Positions 17,157 through 24,143 of a DNA stretch of 49,335 bases are shown piece after piece. This DNA is from a virus. Location of the stretch: the IMG/VR virus record IMGVR_UViG_3300033146_002530, positions 1-49,335 of that record. The stretch is one strand, 5' to 3'. The translations under genes and the position numbers were made by a program. The notes below the pieces were generated by a model that did not search any database, was not told where the DNA came from, and saw only the letters and a list, made by a program, of their open reading frames with translations. Positions within the stretch are counted from its first letter, which is position 1. Each line of letters starts with the position of its first letter.

Positions 17157-17925
17157 GAAAAAACTGGGAAACCAAATCGATATCCACATCCTCTTCCGTG
17201 TTACAATACGGACAAAAAGTTTTCATTTTTAAATCAACACCATATTTTCCAAATTCTTCTTGATATGTTGCATGTATAACTCTTTTATCTCTTGCTGGAA
17301 GAGTTAAATAGGCATCAAGTATATCAATTCTATCTGAGTATACAATAGGTTTAGTTGAATCTGCTACATCTTGTTCAAATGATTTAATAATTAATGTTTC
17401 TGTTATTAATTCAATTGAAGAACCGGGTCTATTACTTAAATTTTTAATAGCCATCATTTCATCATGTAATGATGGTTGAGATATAATTGCAGTAATACCT
17501 TTAGAAACTGGTAATTTTTGTTTATGCTGTTTCTTTAAAATGTCTTTATGTGGAAACATATTAAAATTAAAAGTATCAGATGCTTGAATTGTTACTGGGT
17601 ATGATTTAGAACATGATGAACATGAAATATCATAATTTCTTACTTCTTCATAAGTTATATGATATAAACCATACAATAATGCATCTCTATCTTTTAATGT
17701 ACAAGTTTTAAGAAATCCTTCAAAATCTTTAATTGAAGTTGGTTTCTTTACGATAGTTTCATAAATACATTTATTTAAATGTTCAGTAATTTGATTAGGT
17801 GAAACTAAACTACCTTTCATTTTTTCTTCTTCAGAAACATTTAAACTTCTTACATTAAACGATAAATTAGTATGAGGTGTAATAACTTCATACTCAGGGT
17901 ATTGAATTTCAAATCCTTTAAACAT
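17137..17925 (-). CDS. Tail/baseplate assembly chaperone-like protein, zero-frame product (gp26-like)
   Basis: 262 residues, ribosome binding site AAAGGTG. It contains KDRDALLYGLYHITYEEV followed by two Cys pairs, CSSC (about residue 102) and CPYC (about 240), like a split zinc-binding knuckle. This resembles T4 gp26-type baseplate hub assembly proteins and tail-assembly-chaperone genes of other myophages. The frame ends QFFRMVYSA-stop just after the run TTT TTT CGC. The +1 frame continues for 65 codons with a good protein sequence, so this product is probably the short form of a frameshifting gene. It lies upstream of baseplate genes and downstream of two membrane-protein genes. Confidence 0.55.
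   Translation of the reverse strand: MFKGFEIQYPEYEVITPHTNLSFNVRSLNVSEEEKMKGSLVSPNQITEHLNKCIYETIVKKPTSIKDFEGFLKTCTLKDRDALLYGLYHITYEEVRNYDISCSSCSKSYPVTIQASDTFNFNMFPHKDILKKQHKQKLPVSKGITAIISQPSLHDEMMAIKNLSNRPGSSIELITETLIIKSFEQDVADSTKPIVYSDRIDILDAYLTLPARDKRVIHATYQEEFGKYGVDLKMKTFCPYCNTEEDVDIDLVSQFFRMVYSA
17155..17166 (-). promoter_or_regulatory. Probable programmed +1 ribosomal frameshift site CAG TTT TTT CGC
   Basis: On the minus strand the zero frame reads CAG TTT TTT CGC ATG. Phe-tRNA on the second TTT can move +1 onto TTC, its better partner, while the next codon CGC appears rare in this AGA-rich, AT-rich genome and could stall the ribosome. The frame entered is the 65-codon extension. No downstream structure was needed for the proposal. 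Confidence 0.55.
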
Positions 17926-17967
17926 AATAACACCTTTCCTTCATTTTCTAATTAATAAAATTCTAAA

Positions 17968-18705
17968 TTAAACACTATCAATTTTTATTTGTAGTTTACC
18001 AATTTTAGCTTGTAAACTCTTTTTACAATTATTTGAATTTTTAGCTTTTCTACACACACCAATACCAGATTTTAATTTATCCATTTGCATTCTTAAAGCT
18101 TTATTTTTAAAATCTCTCATGCATGCTACTTTATCAGGTTTACCACTACATGATCTAGCAGCTTTACTTAAATAATTCTGATATATTTTAGCTGCAGTGA
18201 ATGCTATGATTCCTGCTGCAGCACCAGCTGTCATTCCAACAGCTATACTATTTAAATTTCCTTTTTTAGCAGTATCAGCAGTTAATTTTGCTGCTGCAGT
18301 TGTGCCCTTTTGCGCGGCTGACTTAGCATTTTTTTTAATTGTGCTAAGTTTATTAAATAAAGATTGAATAAACTTGGGTTGATCACCTGCTTCTTGTAAA
18401 TTTTGTATCGACTTACAAGAAGACAAATTATATTCACATATTGGACCCATTTCAATAATTATTTTTTTTAAAGATTTATTATTAGTATTTTCATAAATTA
18501 ATTGTTTAAATTTATTCCAAAGTTTATATTCTTTATTTATATTATATTTTTCTTTAGGAATTTCATTATTAATAATGATATTTATAATTTGATAATCAGA
18601 AGCTTCATATTGAATAAAATATTTTAAATCTTTTTCTGTAAACATCTCACTAATAATATCCCTTGAGATACTTAAAAATAAAAAAGAATCAATTATATTA
18701 ATCAT
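17968..18705 (-). CDS. Predicted membrane protein, paralogue of the adjacent 296-aa protein
   Basis: 245 residues from ATG 18705. An in-frame TTG at 18720 exists, but GGAGG at 18715-18711 points to ATG 18705. Residues ~1-110 match the upstream neighbour: FIQYEASDYQIINIIINNEI against YIQNEASDFEVMHLITLGEM, and IIIEMGPICEYNLSS against LIFEMGPVSELGLSS. A hydrophobic Ala/Gly segment follows (SIAVGMTAGAAAGIIAFTAA). The C-terminal basic region carries two Cys pairs in a repeated Cys-x(8-9)-Cys pattern: ARSC...VACM and GVCR...NNCK. It probably sits in the membrane or in the virion tail interior; function unknown. Confidence 0.5.
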   Translation of the reverse strand: MINIIDSFLFLSISRDIISEMFTEKDLKYFIQYEASDYQIINIIINNEIPKEKYNINKEYKLWNKFKQLIYENTNNKSLKKIIIEMGPICEYNLSSCKSIQNLQEAGDQPKFIQSLFNKLSTIKKNAKSAAQKGTTAAAKLTADTAKKGNLNSIAVGMTAGAAAGIIAFTAAKIYQNYLSKAARSCSGKPDKVACMRDFKNKALRMQMDKLKSGIGVCRKAKNSNNCKKSLQAKIGKLQIKIDSV

Positions 18706-18725
18706 AAAGACCTCCAACAATGAAA

Positions 18726-18760
18726 AAAATAGTCGGACTTTATTATAAAGTCCGACTATT
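18726..18760 (-). terminator. Strong hairpin terminator between the two paralogous genes
   Basis: The arms AATAGTCGGACTTTAT (18728-18743) and ATAAAGTCCGACTATT (18745-18760) form a near-perfect stem; on the minus strand it is followed by a run of seven T. It abuts the ribosome binding site of the downstream paralogue, so it probably attenuates rather than isolates that gene. Confidence 0.85.
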
Positions 18761-18776
18761 TTATATTTGAATTAAC

Positions 18777-19667
18777 TTATTTTTTCATTTTAGCTTTAGC
18801 TTTATCCATTTGTTTTTTAATTTTAGCTTTTTCATCACCAGAAGCTTTACTAAATTTATCTCTTAATTTTTTATAAAGTTTATAAGCAAGATAAGCTCCA
18901 CCAGCTATAACAGCTCCACCAGCAACACCTTTAGCTGTAGCTTGTTGGCCTGGAGTCATTGCTCCCCATTTAGAAATAGCTGCTGCTTTTCCTTCTTTAG
19001 CTTTATTTTTAGCTCTATTAGCAATAAGTTTAGCTTTTTGTTTAGCTTTAAAAGTTTTATCAGCTATTTTATCTTGGAATGTTTCTTGTCCTGCTACTTT
19101 TCTTCTTGCTTTAGCAGTTTGAGAATCTAAAGCTTTTTTAGCGCTTTTTCTTTTTTGATTCCATTCATCACTACCAAAATGAGAACTTGGCATTCCTGCA
19201 CCCTTCATTTTTTTCATTCTTTTTTGAAATGCTAATTTTTCAGCATCTGAAGAACCTTCATAAGGAGCAGCAGCTTCGGTAATTGATTTTAGATAACCAT
19301 TATGTTGATGTAGTTCCATAACAGGTGTTGCCGAACTAAGACCAAGCTCACTAACAGGTCCCATTTCAAAAATCAGTTTATTAACATCTTCAATATCATA
19401 ACCTTCTTCAACTGTAAAAAGATCATAGGCTTTAACCATATCTTCTTGGAAAACAGACCAAACTGCTTGTTCTGCTAAATCATCAAATTTCATTTCAGGC
19501 ATTTCACCTAATGTAATAAGATGCATAACTTCAAAATCAGATGCTTCATTCTGAATGTAATTTAATAGTTCAGTTTGTTCATTAACTTCTGAACTTTTTA
19601 TAGACTCACATACACTATTTCTTGCAATTTTAAGGAATAGTAATGATTCGATTGCTGGATGTAACAT
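18777..19667 (-). CDS. Predicted membrane protein with basic C-terminus, paralogue of the 245-aa protein
   Basis: 296 residues; AGGAGGATTTATT precedes ATG 19667. The N-terminal ~120 residues are homologous to the next gene downstream (EASD...GEMP and EMGPVSELGLSS blocks). The middle and C-terminal part are very Lys/Ala-rich, with one hydrophobic segment (TAKGVAGGAVIAGGAYLAYK, about residues 243-262) followed by a strongly basic tail. It follows the tail tube gene by 30 bases. No enzyme motif is visible. The pair could be virion proteins delivered with DNA or membrane-associated assembly factors; both ideas are inference. Confidence 0.5.
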   Translation of the reverse strand: MLHPAIESLLFLKIARNSVCESIKSSEVNEQTELLNYIQNEASDFEVMHLITLGEMPEMKFDDLAEQAVWSVFQEDMVKAYDLFTVEEGYDIEDVNKLIFEMGPVSELGLSSATPVMELHQHNGYLKSITEAAAPYEGSSDAEKLAFQKRMKKMKGAGMPSSHFGSDEWNQKRKSAKKALDSQTAKARRKVAGQETFQDKIADKTFKAKQKAKLIANRAKNKAKEGKAAAISKWGAMTPGQQATAKGVAGGAVIAGGAYLAYKLYKKLRDKFSKASGDEKAKIKKQMDKAKAKMKK

Positions 19668-19696
19668 AATAAATCCTCCTATTTGTTTTATTTTTT

Positions 19697-20416
19697 TTAT
19701 AAATTTGTACCATAACTTTTAATGACATCTCTTGATGCTTCTTGAGCTTTAGTCCATTTTTTAATTTTTTCATAGACCCAAGGTTCATGCCATGCATAAT
19801 CAACATTAAATTCAATTTCTACATCTAACTTTCCAATACTTTCTACATCACTAGCAAATAAATCTGCTGGGTCTTTTGTTGGAAATACACCATCATAAGC
19901 AGCATAGTATTCTATGGTTATTCCGTCTGGTGCTGTAGTCCAATAATATAATACTGCTGAGTAATTAGTTTTAGTATATTCTGGACTAAAATCTCCACCA
20001 TCCCAAAGTTCAGATACACCATTTTGATAATTACGCATCATTTTTACCCATTTGTGCATAATAGTAGATACAGGAAGACCCTGCATTTCTTGAAATTTTA
20101 TTGAAATAGAATTGCCATAATCTAAATTTCCTGGAACTGCCCATTTTACTCCACCAAGTCCAGTGAACTCAACTTTGTTTAATGTTCCACCTGGTGGTGT
20201 TACACCAGTACATGTTGCTGCTAAAATATTAGCTTGTTCAGTTGTAGTTAACATTGATGTATTAATTTCACCATCTAATAAAATAGTAGGCAATTTATCA
20301 AACCATATAAAATGATAACCGGTTATATATGGATCAGCAACACCAGATGTATGTCCACCCCAACGTCTTGATAGTAAATTAGATTGTACATTTGTAAATG
20401 CATGTTTTAAACTCAT
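19697..20416 (-). CDS. Tail tube protein (gp19-like)
   Basis: 239 residues, longer than T4 gp19 (163). It contains DPYITGYHFIWFDKLP, VEFTGLGGVKWAVPGNLDYG and SISIKFQEMQGLPVSTIMHK, with the final part reading VEIEFNVDYAWHEPWVYEKI, all typical of gp19-type tail tube subunits that stack as hexamers inside the sheath. Ribosome binding site GGAGGAAATAAT before ATG 20416. The sheath gene lies upstream in the same orientation, separated by the Hc1-like gene, so tube and sheath are co-expressed. Confidence 0.9.
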   Translation of the reverse strand: MSLKHAFTNVQSNLLSRRWGGHTSGVADPYITGYHFIWFDKLPTILLDGEINTSMLTTTEQANILAATCTGVTPPGGTLNKVEFTGLGGVKWAVPGNLDYGNSISIKFQEMQGLPVSTIMHKWVKMMRNYQNGVSELWDGGDFSPEYTKTNYSAVLYYWTTAPDGITIEYYAAYDGVFPTKDPADLFASDVESIGKLDVEIEFNVDYAWHEPWVYEKIKKWTKAQEASRDVIKSYGTNL

Positions 20417-20417
20417 A

Positions 20418-20513
20418 TTATTTCCTCCACGTTATTTTTCTTTTTCCAATTATAAAATCCTTTTTTTTAGTCATAGAATTTTTCTTAACTTCAATTGAAG
20501 TACAGTTCGACAT
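20418..20513 (-). CDS. Possible small basic peptide upstream of tail tube
   Basis: 31 codons from ATG 20513 to TAA 20420-20418, just ahead of the tube ATG. The peptide is very basic (KKNSMTKKKDFIIGKRKITW) and would end inside the ribosome binding region of the tube gene, so it could couple translation. A weak TAGGA lies ~10 bases upstream. No homologue recognised; it may be a chance frame. Confidence 0.25.
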   Translation of the reverse strand: MSNCTSIEVKKNSMTKKKDFIIGKRKITWRK

Positions 20514-20550
20514 TCAAATTAAGATCCTAAATATATTATATTTCTTTATA

Positions 20551-20562
20551 TTTTGTTCTAAA
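20551..20562 (-). promoter_or_regulatory. Candidate promoter motif TTTAGAACAAAA before tail tube
   Basis: On the minus strand the sequence reads ATTTAGAACAAAATATAAAG, sharing the AGAACAAA core with the sites at 3292-3303 and 48115-48128. A TATAAAG element follows. It lies in the 233-base gap between the Hc1-like gene and the tube gene. Confidence 0.35.
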
Positions 20563-20603
20563 TAAAAAGGTAACTAGATATTTTAAAAATAACAGCGGGA
20601 TAA

Positions 20604-20640
20604 ACTCCCCACCTCTAATTGTTATATAAAGATAGGGAGT
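20604..20640 (-). terminator. Hairpin after the Hc1-like gene, terminator candidate
   Basis: ACTCCC (20604-20609) pairs with GGGAGT (20635-20640), with a further short TCT/AGA pairing inside. It lies just after the stop of the 65-aa gene. There is no T-run directly behind it on the minus strand, so activity is uncertain. Confidence 0.35.
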
Positions 20641-20649
20641 AAATTAAAC

Positions 20650-20847
20650 TTATTTTGATTTATCATTAGAAATAGAGAGAGCTCTAAAATCTTTAAGTTG
20701 GTTACCTAAATCCATACTCAACTTTCTTGCTTTCAATGCTTTAGTTTTACTACCTCGACCATCTTTACCACCTTCTGCTAATTCTGCAAATGCATCAAAT
20801 GCTTCTTTTAAACTTTCAACTGATTCATCATATTCTATTAAACTCAT
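20650..20847 (-). CDS. Small basic protein, histone H1-like Hc1 family candidate
   Basis: 65 residues with a strong ribosome binding site (TTAGGAGGAAGTT). The N-terminal half is an acidic helix (SLKEAFDAFAELAE), then GGKDGRGSKTKALKARKLSM, then LGNQLKDFRALSIS. The order K-A-R-K-x-S-x-x-L-x-x-x-L-K-x-F-R-x-x-S matches my memory of the Hc1 histone-like family known from chlamydiae and Bacteroidota. It sits between the sheath and tube genes, so it may be a virion or DNA-binding protein expressed late. If Hc1 is wrong, it is a small helical protein of unknown role. Confidence 0.45.
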   Translation of the reverse strand: MSLIEYDESVESLKEAFDAFAELAEGGKDGRGSKTKALKARKLSMDLGNQLKDFRALSISNDKSK

Positions 20848-20936
20848 AACTTCCTCCTAAAAAAATAATTAATTTTCCATACTACTGTATGATTTAATAT
20901 ATGTTCTTATATAAATACTATATCAGCCTGTATACG

Positions 20937-20982
20937 GAAAAAATAGGGAATAGAAGACTTTAACCTATTCTATTCCCTATTT
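20937..20982 (-). terminator. Terminator after the tail sheath gene
   Basis: A near-perfect 15-bp stem (arms 20941-20955 and 20968-20982) is followed on the minus strand by TTTTTTCCG. It lies 5 bases after the sheath stop. The TTTTTCCG tail recurs at three other terminators in this window. Confidence 0.9.
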
Positions 20983-20987
20983 ACTTA

Positions 20988-22979
20988 TTATTTAATAAAG
21001 AAATTTAAACTAATTTTTTCAACTACTCTAGTAGGTTCTAAAGTAACATTAACATGAAAAGTTTTAGTTTTTCTTTCATATGGTGTAGCACTTACTTCAA
21101 CACCAAAACTATAAAGTCCTCGTCTTGATTGAATGCTAGCTAGGAACTCAACAATTCCTCCTGAGACCTGATCCCAGGTAATTTGATCATTTTGTTCAAA
21201 TATAAAATATCTACAATATTGTTCTAATGCTCTTTTAACATAAAGAACAAGTCTTACGATATTCAAATCTTGAAGAGCACTTGGTTTAGCTTGTGAAGTT
21301 AATTGACCCCAATTTGTATATCCAGGGTTAAACTTAACAATTGGATTTAATTGTTTAAGATACATTTGATCTCTTTGACCTAATCTTGGATTAAATCTAA
21401 GTTCTTTAATAGTATCAATTGAAGCTCTATTAAAACCAGCTGCAGCAAACCATATTTCAGATACATTATCATTTCTAGGTAATAGATATGACATATGATA
21501 TACTGGTGAGAACCATACATCTTGACCAGTAAATGTATCATATACTTTATTATATTCTTCATAAATTGAACAGAAATAATTATTAAATGTATTATTATTA
21601 AGACGAGCATTCATTGCATTAGTATATGATGAATTATCACCATTATCCATAATAGCAACACAATCACGTCTAGTTTGAACTAATGTTGAAATACTAGTTT
21701 TAACCTCTGAAGGATAACCACAATCATATACAATTGAAAAATAAATATTTTCTTGGTCAAGTACATCATCAACTGAACTAACTCCATCAATCTTACTAGT
21801 TAATTGTCCAAGATAACCTTGTGATAGTAATTGAGTTGCTCCACCTGGATTTGAAGTATTTAAGTTTCCACTTGCATCAAGAAGAGATCCATCACTACCT
21901 TGTTTTAATGAAGCAGGTTCTGAAGATGCAAATGCTGTTGCAACTGAAGTAAATGATTTTTTGATTGAATATGTTATTTCTCCAGAATTATCAAATAAAG
22001 AAATATCTCCAATCCAGTTTCTTGCTCCACCTGTTAATCTACTATCATAAATTTCTATACTATCATCATCACCATTAAGATTACCTAACCAACCTTGTAA
22101 TTTATTACCACGTTGATCAATAGCTTCTACACAATAGCTATAAGGATATGTTGTAGAAATCCAATCATTAAAATCTTGTTTAGAGTCAGTTAAAGATGCC
22201 ACTCCAACTGCTTCTTCAATTTCTACAGCTCCTATTTCTTTATCATATATTTTAATTAATGTATTATAACCATCTGACATAATTTCATCACCATCAAATG
22301 TCATTTCACATCTTAATACACTTGAATAATTATTAAGAATATACTGAATCCAAATAGAATCACCAGTACTATCTTTAACATTAGGATCAAATGAAATTTC
22401 AAAAGATTCTATAATAACTTCAGTTCCATCTGATTGTTTTTCATAAATATCTAATACATAAATTCCAGATAACATTGGATTAGCATGAGCAATTATTCTA
22501 ACACTTAATCTATTATAATAATCTCCACGACCGATTGGATATAAAACACATAATGGAAATGTGGTTCCTGATGTTGTTAATGCTGATCTTAATTCATAAA
22601 TAGTATTAGCATCACTAGATTGAATATAATCTAGTGATATAGATGCAGTCGAATCAAGATCTGTTAAATCAACATTAACTCTAATATTAGAATAAGCAGC
22701 ATCATCTGGCATACATCTAATGAAAAATAATGAACCAGACTCTCCAAGGTAATTATATGCACAATACTTACCTTGCCCATAATTTTTTCCATATTCAGCA
22801 ATGTTAGGTTCACCATATTCAGCAATAAATTCTGCTCTTCCATCAATAAATTTTAAAACATTATCTTCACCTTTTTTAGTGAGACCACAAATTAAACCAA
22901 TAGTACTTGGAACAGCTCCTATATAAGAGCTTAAGTCAGTAATTGTAGTATATACACCTGGTGATATTGGACTTGCCAT
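20988..22979 (-). CDS. Tail sheath protein (gp18-like)
   Basis: 663 residues, almost the length of T4 gp18 (659). It opens with SPISPGVYTTITDLSSYIG and AVPSTIGLICGLTKKGEDN, then EFIAEYGEPN and YNYLGESGSLFFIRC, the standard sheath N-terminus. The C-terminal region has LVLYVKRALEQYCRYFIFEQ, then NDQITWDQVSGGIVEFL and a final strand set with RTKTFHVNVTLEP-like residues, which form the inter-subunit mesh that drives contraction. Ribosome binding site GGGAGGAATTATT. A dedicated terminator follows, so it is highly expressed as a near-monocistronic unit. Confidence 0.96.
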   Translation of the reverse strand: MASPISPGVYTTITDLSSYIGAVPSTIGLICGLTKKGEDNVLKFIDGRAEFIAEYGEPNIAEYGKNYGQGKYCAYNYLGESGSLFFIRCMPDDAAYSNIRVNVDLTDLDSTASISLDYIQSSDANTIYELRSALTTSGTTFPLCVLYPIGRGDYYNRLSVRIIAHANPMLSGIYVLDIYEKQSDGTEVIIESFEISFDPNVKDSTGDSIWIQYILNNYSSVLRCEMTFDGDEIMSDGYNTLIKIYDKEIGAVEIEEAVGVASLTDSKQDFNDWISTTYPYSYCVEAIDQRGNKLQGWLGNLNGDDDSIEIYDSRLTGGARNWIGDISLFDNSGEITYSIKKSFTSVATAFASSEPASLKQGSDGSLLDASGNLNTSNPGGATQLLSQGYLGQLTSKIDGVSSVDDVLDQENIYFSIVYDCGYPSEVKTSISTLVQTRRDCVAIMDNGDNSSYTNAMNARLNNNTFNNYFCSIYEEYNKVYDTFTGQDVWFSPVYHMSYLLPRNDNVSEIWFAAAGFNRASIDTIKELRFNPRLGQRDQMYLKQLNPIVKFNPGYTNWGQLTSQAKPSALQDLNIVRLVLYVKRALEQYCRYFIFEQNDQITWDQVSGGIVEFLASIQSRRGLYSFGVEVSATPYERKTKTFHVNVTLEPTRVVEKISLNFFIK

Positions 22980-23109
22980 AATAATTCCTCCCTTAACGGA
23001 TTCTTGTTAGTTTTTAAACAAATTTTAATTTCTACTTCTTCAAATCTACAATGTATGAAAATCCTTTGGAGGTATCTCTATTTTAACCTTTTTTATGTAA
23101 CTTTATATT

Positions 23110-23787
23110 TTAGCAGTATAAATACCAATAAAATACTAATTGTCTTGTATCATCTTTTACAATACTAGGAAATGTGACTATGCTAAAAATATTAAATGGA
23201 CCTGTATGTCCGCCAGTAGTAGAATTTGATGTAAATAAACCAGCTTCACTTAAATTATAACCATTAGCATGATCAATTGATATTGTTGTAGTAACTTTTA
23301 ATATTAAATATTTATTATCATTTAAAGCATCTTGTTGAAAATCAATAGAATCAAGAGGATGCTTATAGTATTCACCACTTCTTAAATCAGCACAACTTGA
23401 ATCGGTTGAATGTAAAGGAATTTCATTTGATAATCCTGTTAATATATTTGTTGGTGTATTTGGATTTAAAGGATCTCCAATTGGTGTTCCTCCATTTCCA
23501 AGACCAAACCAAGAAATAAATTCATCTTCTTCTTGTATAATATTTGAGTTATTAATATTACAAAGTCTTGAAGCTATCCACTCTCTACCCATATAAAGAA
23601 CTAAATTACTTTTACCAACCTTTTGTTTAGTCCCATTCTTATCAATAGAATAAATTTCAACATATCCTTCTGGTTTTCTTGCTTTACTATTCATACTATT
23701 CACTGCATCTTTTATACACGAGTCACCATAATTTTCATCTATATTGACAACTATAGTTTCTGGTTCTTTAATCTTTTTATCATTCAT
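23110..23787 (-). CDS. Phage structural protein, tail-appendage type
   Basis: 225 residues with AAAGGAG before ATG 23787. The N-terminal 40 residues are acidic. The core has VGKSNLVLYMGREWIASRLC, then FISWFGLGNGGTPIGDPLNP and a C-terminal beta region with NGYNLSEAGLFTS and VTFPSIVKDDTRQLVFYW. The G-x-G-x-GGTP turn and the LSEAGLF motif recur in small phage tail proteins that accompany fibres. It precedes the sheath gene with a 130-base gap. Exact role unknown. Confidence 0.45.
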   Translation of the reverse strand: MNDKKIKEPETIVVNIDENYGDSCIKDAVNSMNSKARKPEGYVEIYSIDKNGTKQKVGKSNLVLYMGREWIASRLCNINNSNIIQEEDEFISWFGLGNGGTPIGDPLNPNTPTNILTGLSNEIPLHSTDSSCADLRSGEYYKHPLDSIDFQQDALNDNKYLILKVTTTISIDHANGYNLSEAGLFTSNSTTGGHTGPFNIFSIVTFPSIVKDDTRQLVFYWYLYC

Positions 23788-23830
23788 TATGTAACTCCTT
23801 TGATGTTCATTACAGATCTACTTTAACTTT

Positions 23831-23844
23831 TTATTTTGTTCTTA
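23831..23844 (-). promoter_or_regulatory. Candidate promoter motif TAAGAACAAAATAA
   Basis: Minus-strand sequence TAAGAACAAAATAA shares the GAACAAA core with other gene-front sites and lies 44-57 bases upstream of the start of the 225-aa gene, in the divergent region 23788-24143. Confidence 0.3.
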
Positions 23845-23853
23845 TTTTTTCAT

Positions 23854-23979
23854 ATGATTGGTGGTATTCATGTTGGAATGGAAAATATTATAAATTTTGA
23901 TTTCGGTATTAATAATATTCAAATAACTCCAAACAGAAGACTTGGAAAAGGAGATAAATATGAATGGACTCATATATGA
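23854..23979 (+). CDS. Short open frame or gene remnant in the divergent gap
   Basis: 41 codons from ATG 23854 to TGA 23977-23979. The peptide (IINFDFGINNIQITPNRRLG, then KGDKYEWTHI) has coding-like composition and looks like the end of a larger protein, but no ribosome binding site precedes the ATG. A plus-strand terminator follows at 24008-24054, implying that something is transcribed rightwards here. A second tiny frame, ATG 23960 with a perfect AAGGAG, encodes only 7 residues. Either a relic or a small RNA/leader. Confidence 0.25.
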   Translation: MIGGIHVGMENIINFDFGINNIQITPNRRLGKGDKYEWTHI

Positions 23980-24007
23980 ATAAAAAAAAGCAGCATAATT
24001 TATAATT

Positions 24008-24054
24008 AAAAAATGAAGATCCAATTAATATCTTGGGTTTTCATTTTTTTTATT
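24008..24054 (+). terminator. Plus-strand terminator in the divergent gap
   Basis: AAAATGAA with GATCC pairs with GGGTT and TTCATTTT, around a loop AATTAATATCTT, followed by a long T-run. It terminates rightward transcription before the winged-helix gene and so insulates it from the 23854-23979 segment. Confidence 0.75.
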
Positions 24055-24091
24055 TTCTTATTAAAACAAAATAACTATATATATTAATATG

Positions 24092-24097
24092 TATAAT
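24092..24097 (+). promoter_or_regulatory. Possible -10 element TATAAT for the winged-helix gene
   Basis: TATAAT lies 47 bases before ATG 24144, between a terminator and the gene, in a region with repeated TATATA. No convincing -35 hexamer is present at 17 bases; ATTAAAACAAAATAA at 24060-24074 may be the upstream element. Confidence 0.25.
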
Positions 24098-24143
24098 ATG
24101 AAATAATTGTACAATAATTTTAATTATTTATTAGGAGAAAAAC

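Noticed and set aside
17137-17189. -1 frameshift at the T-run of the chaperone gene
   Set aside because: The -1 frame meets a stop after about nine codons; only the +1 frame is long and protein-like.
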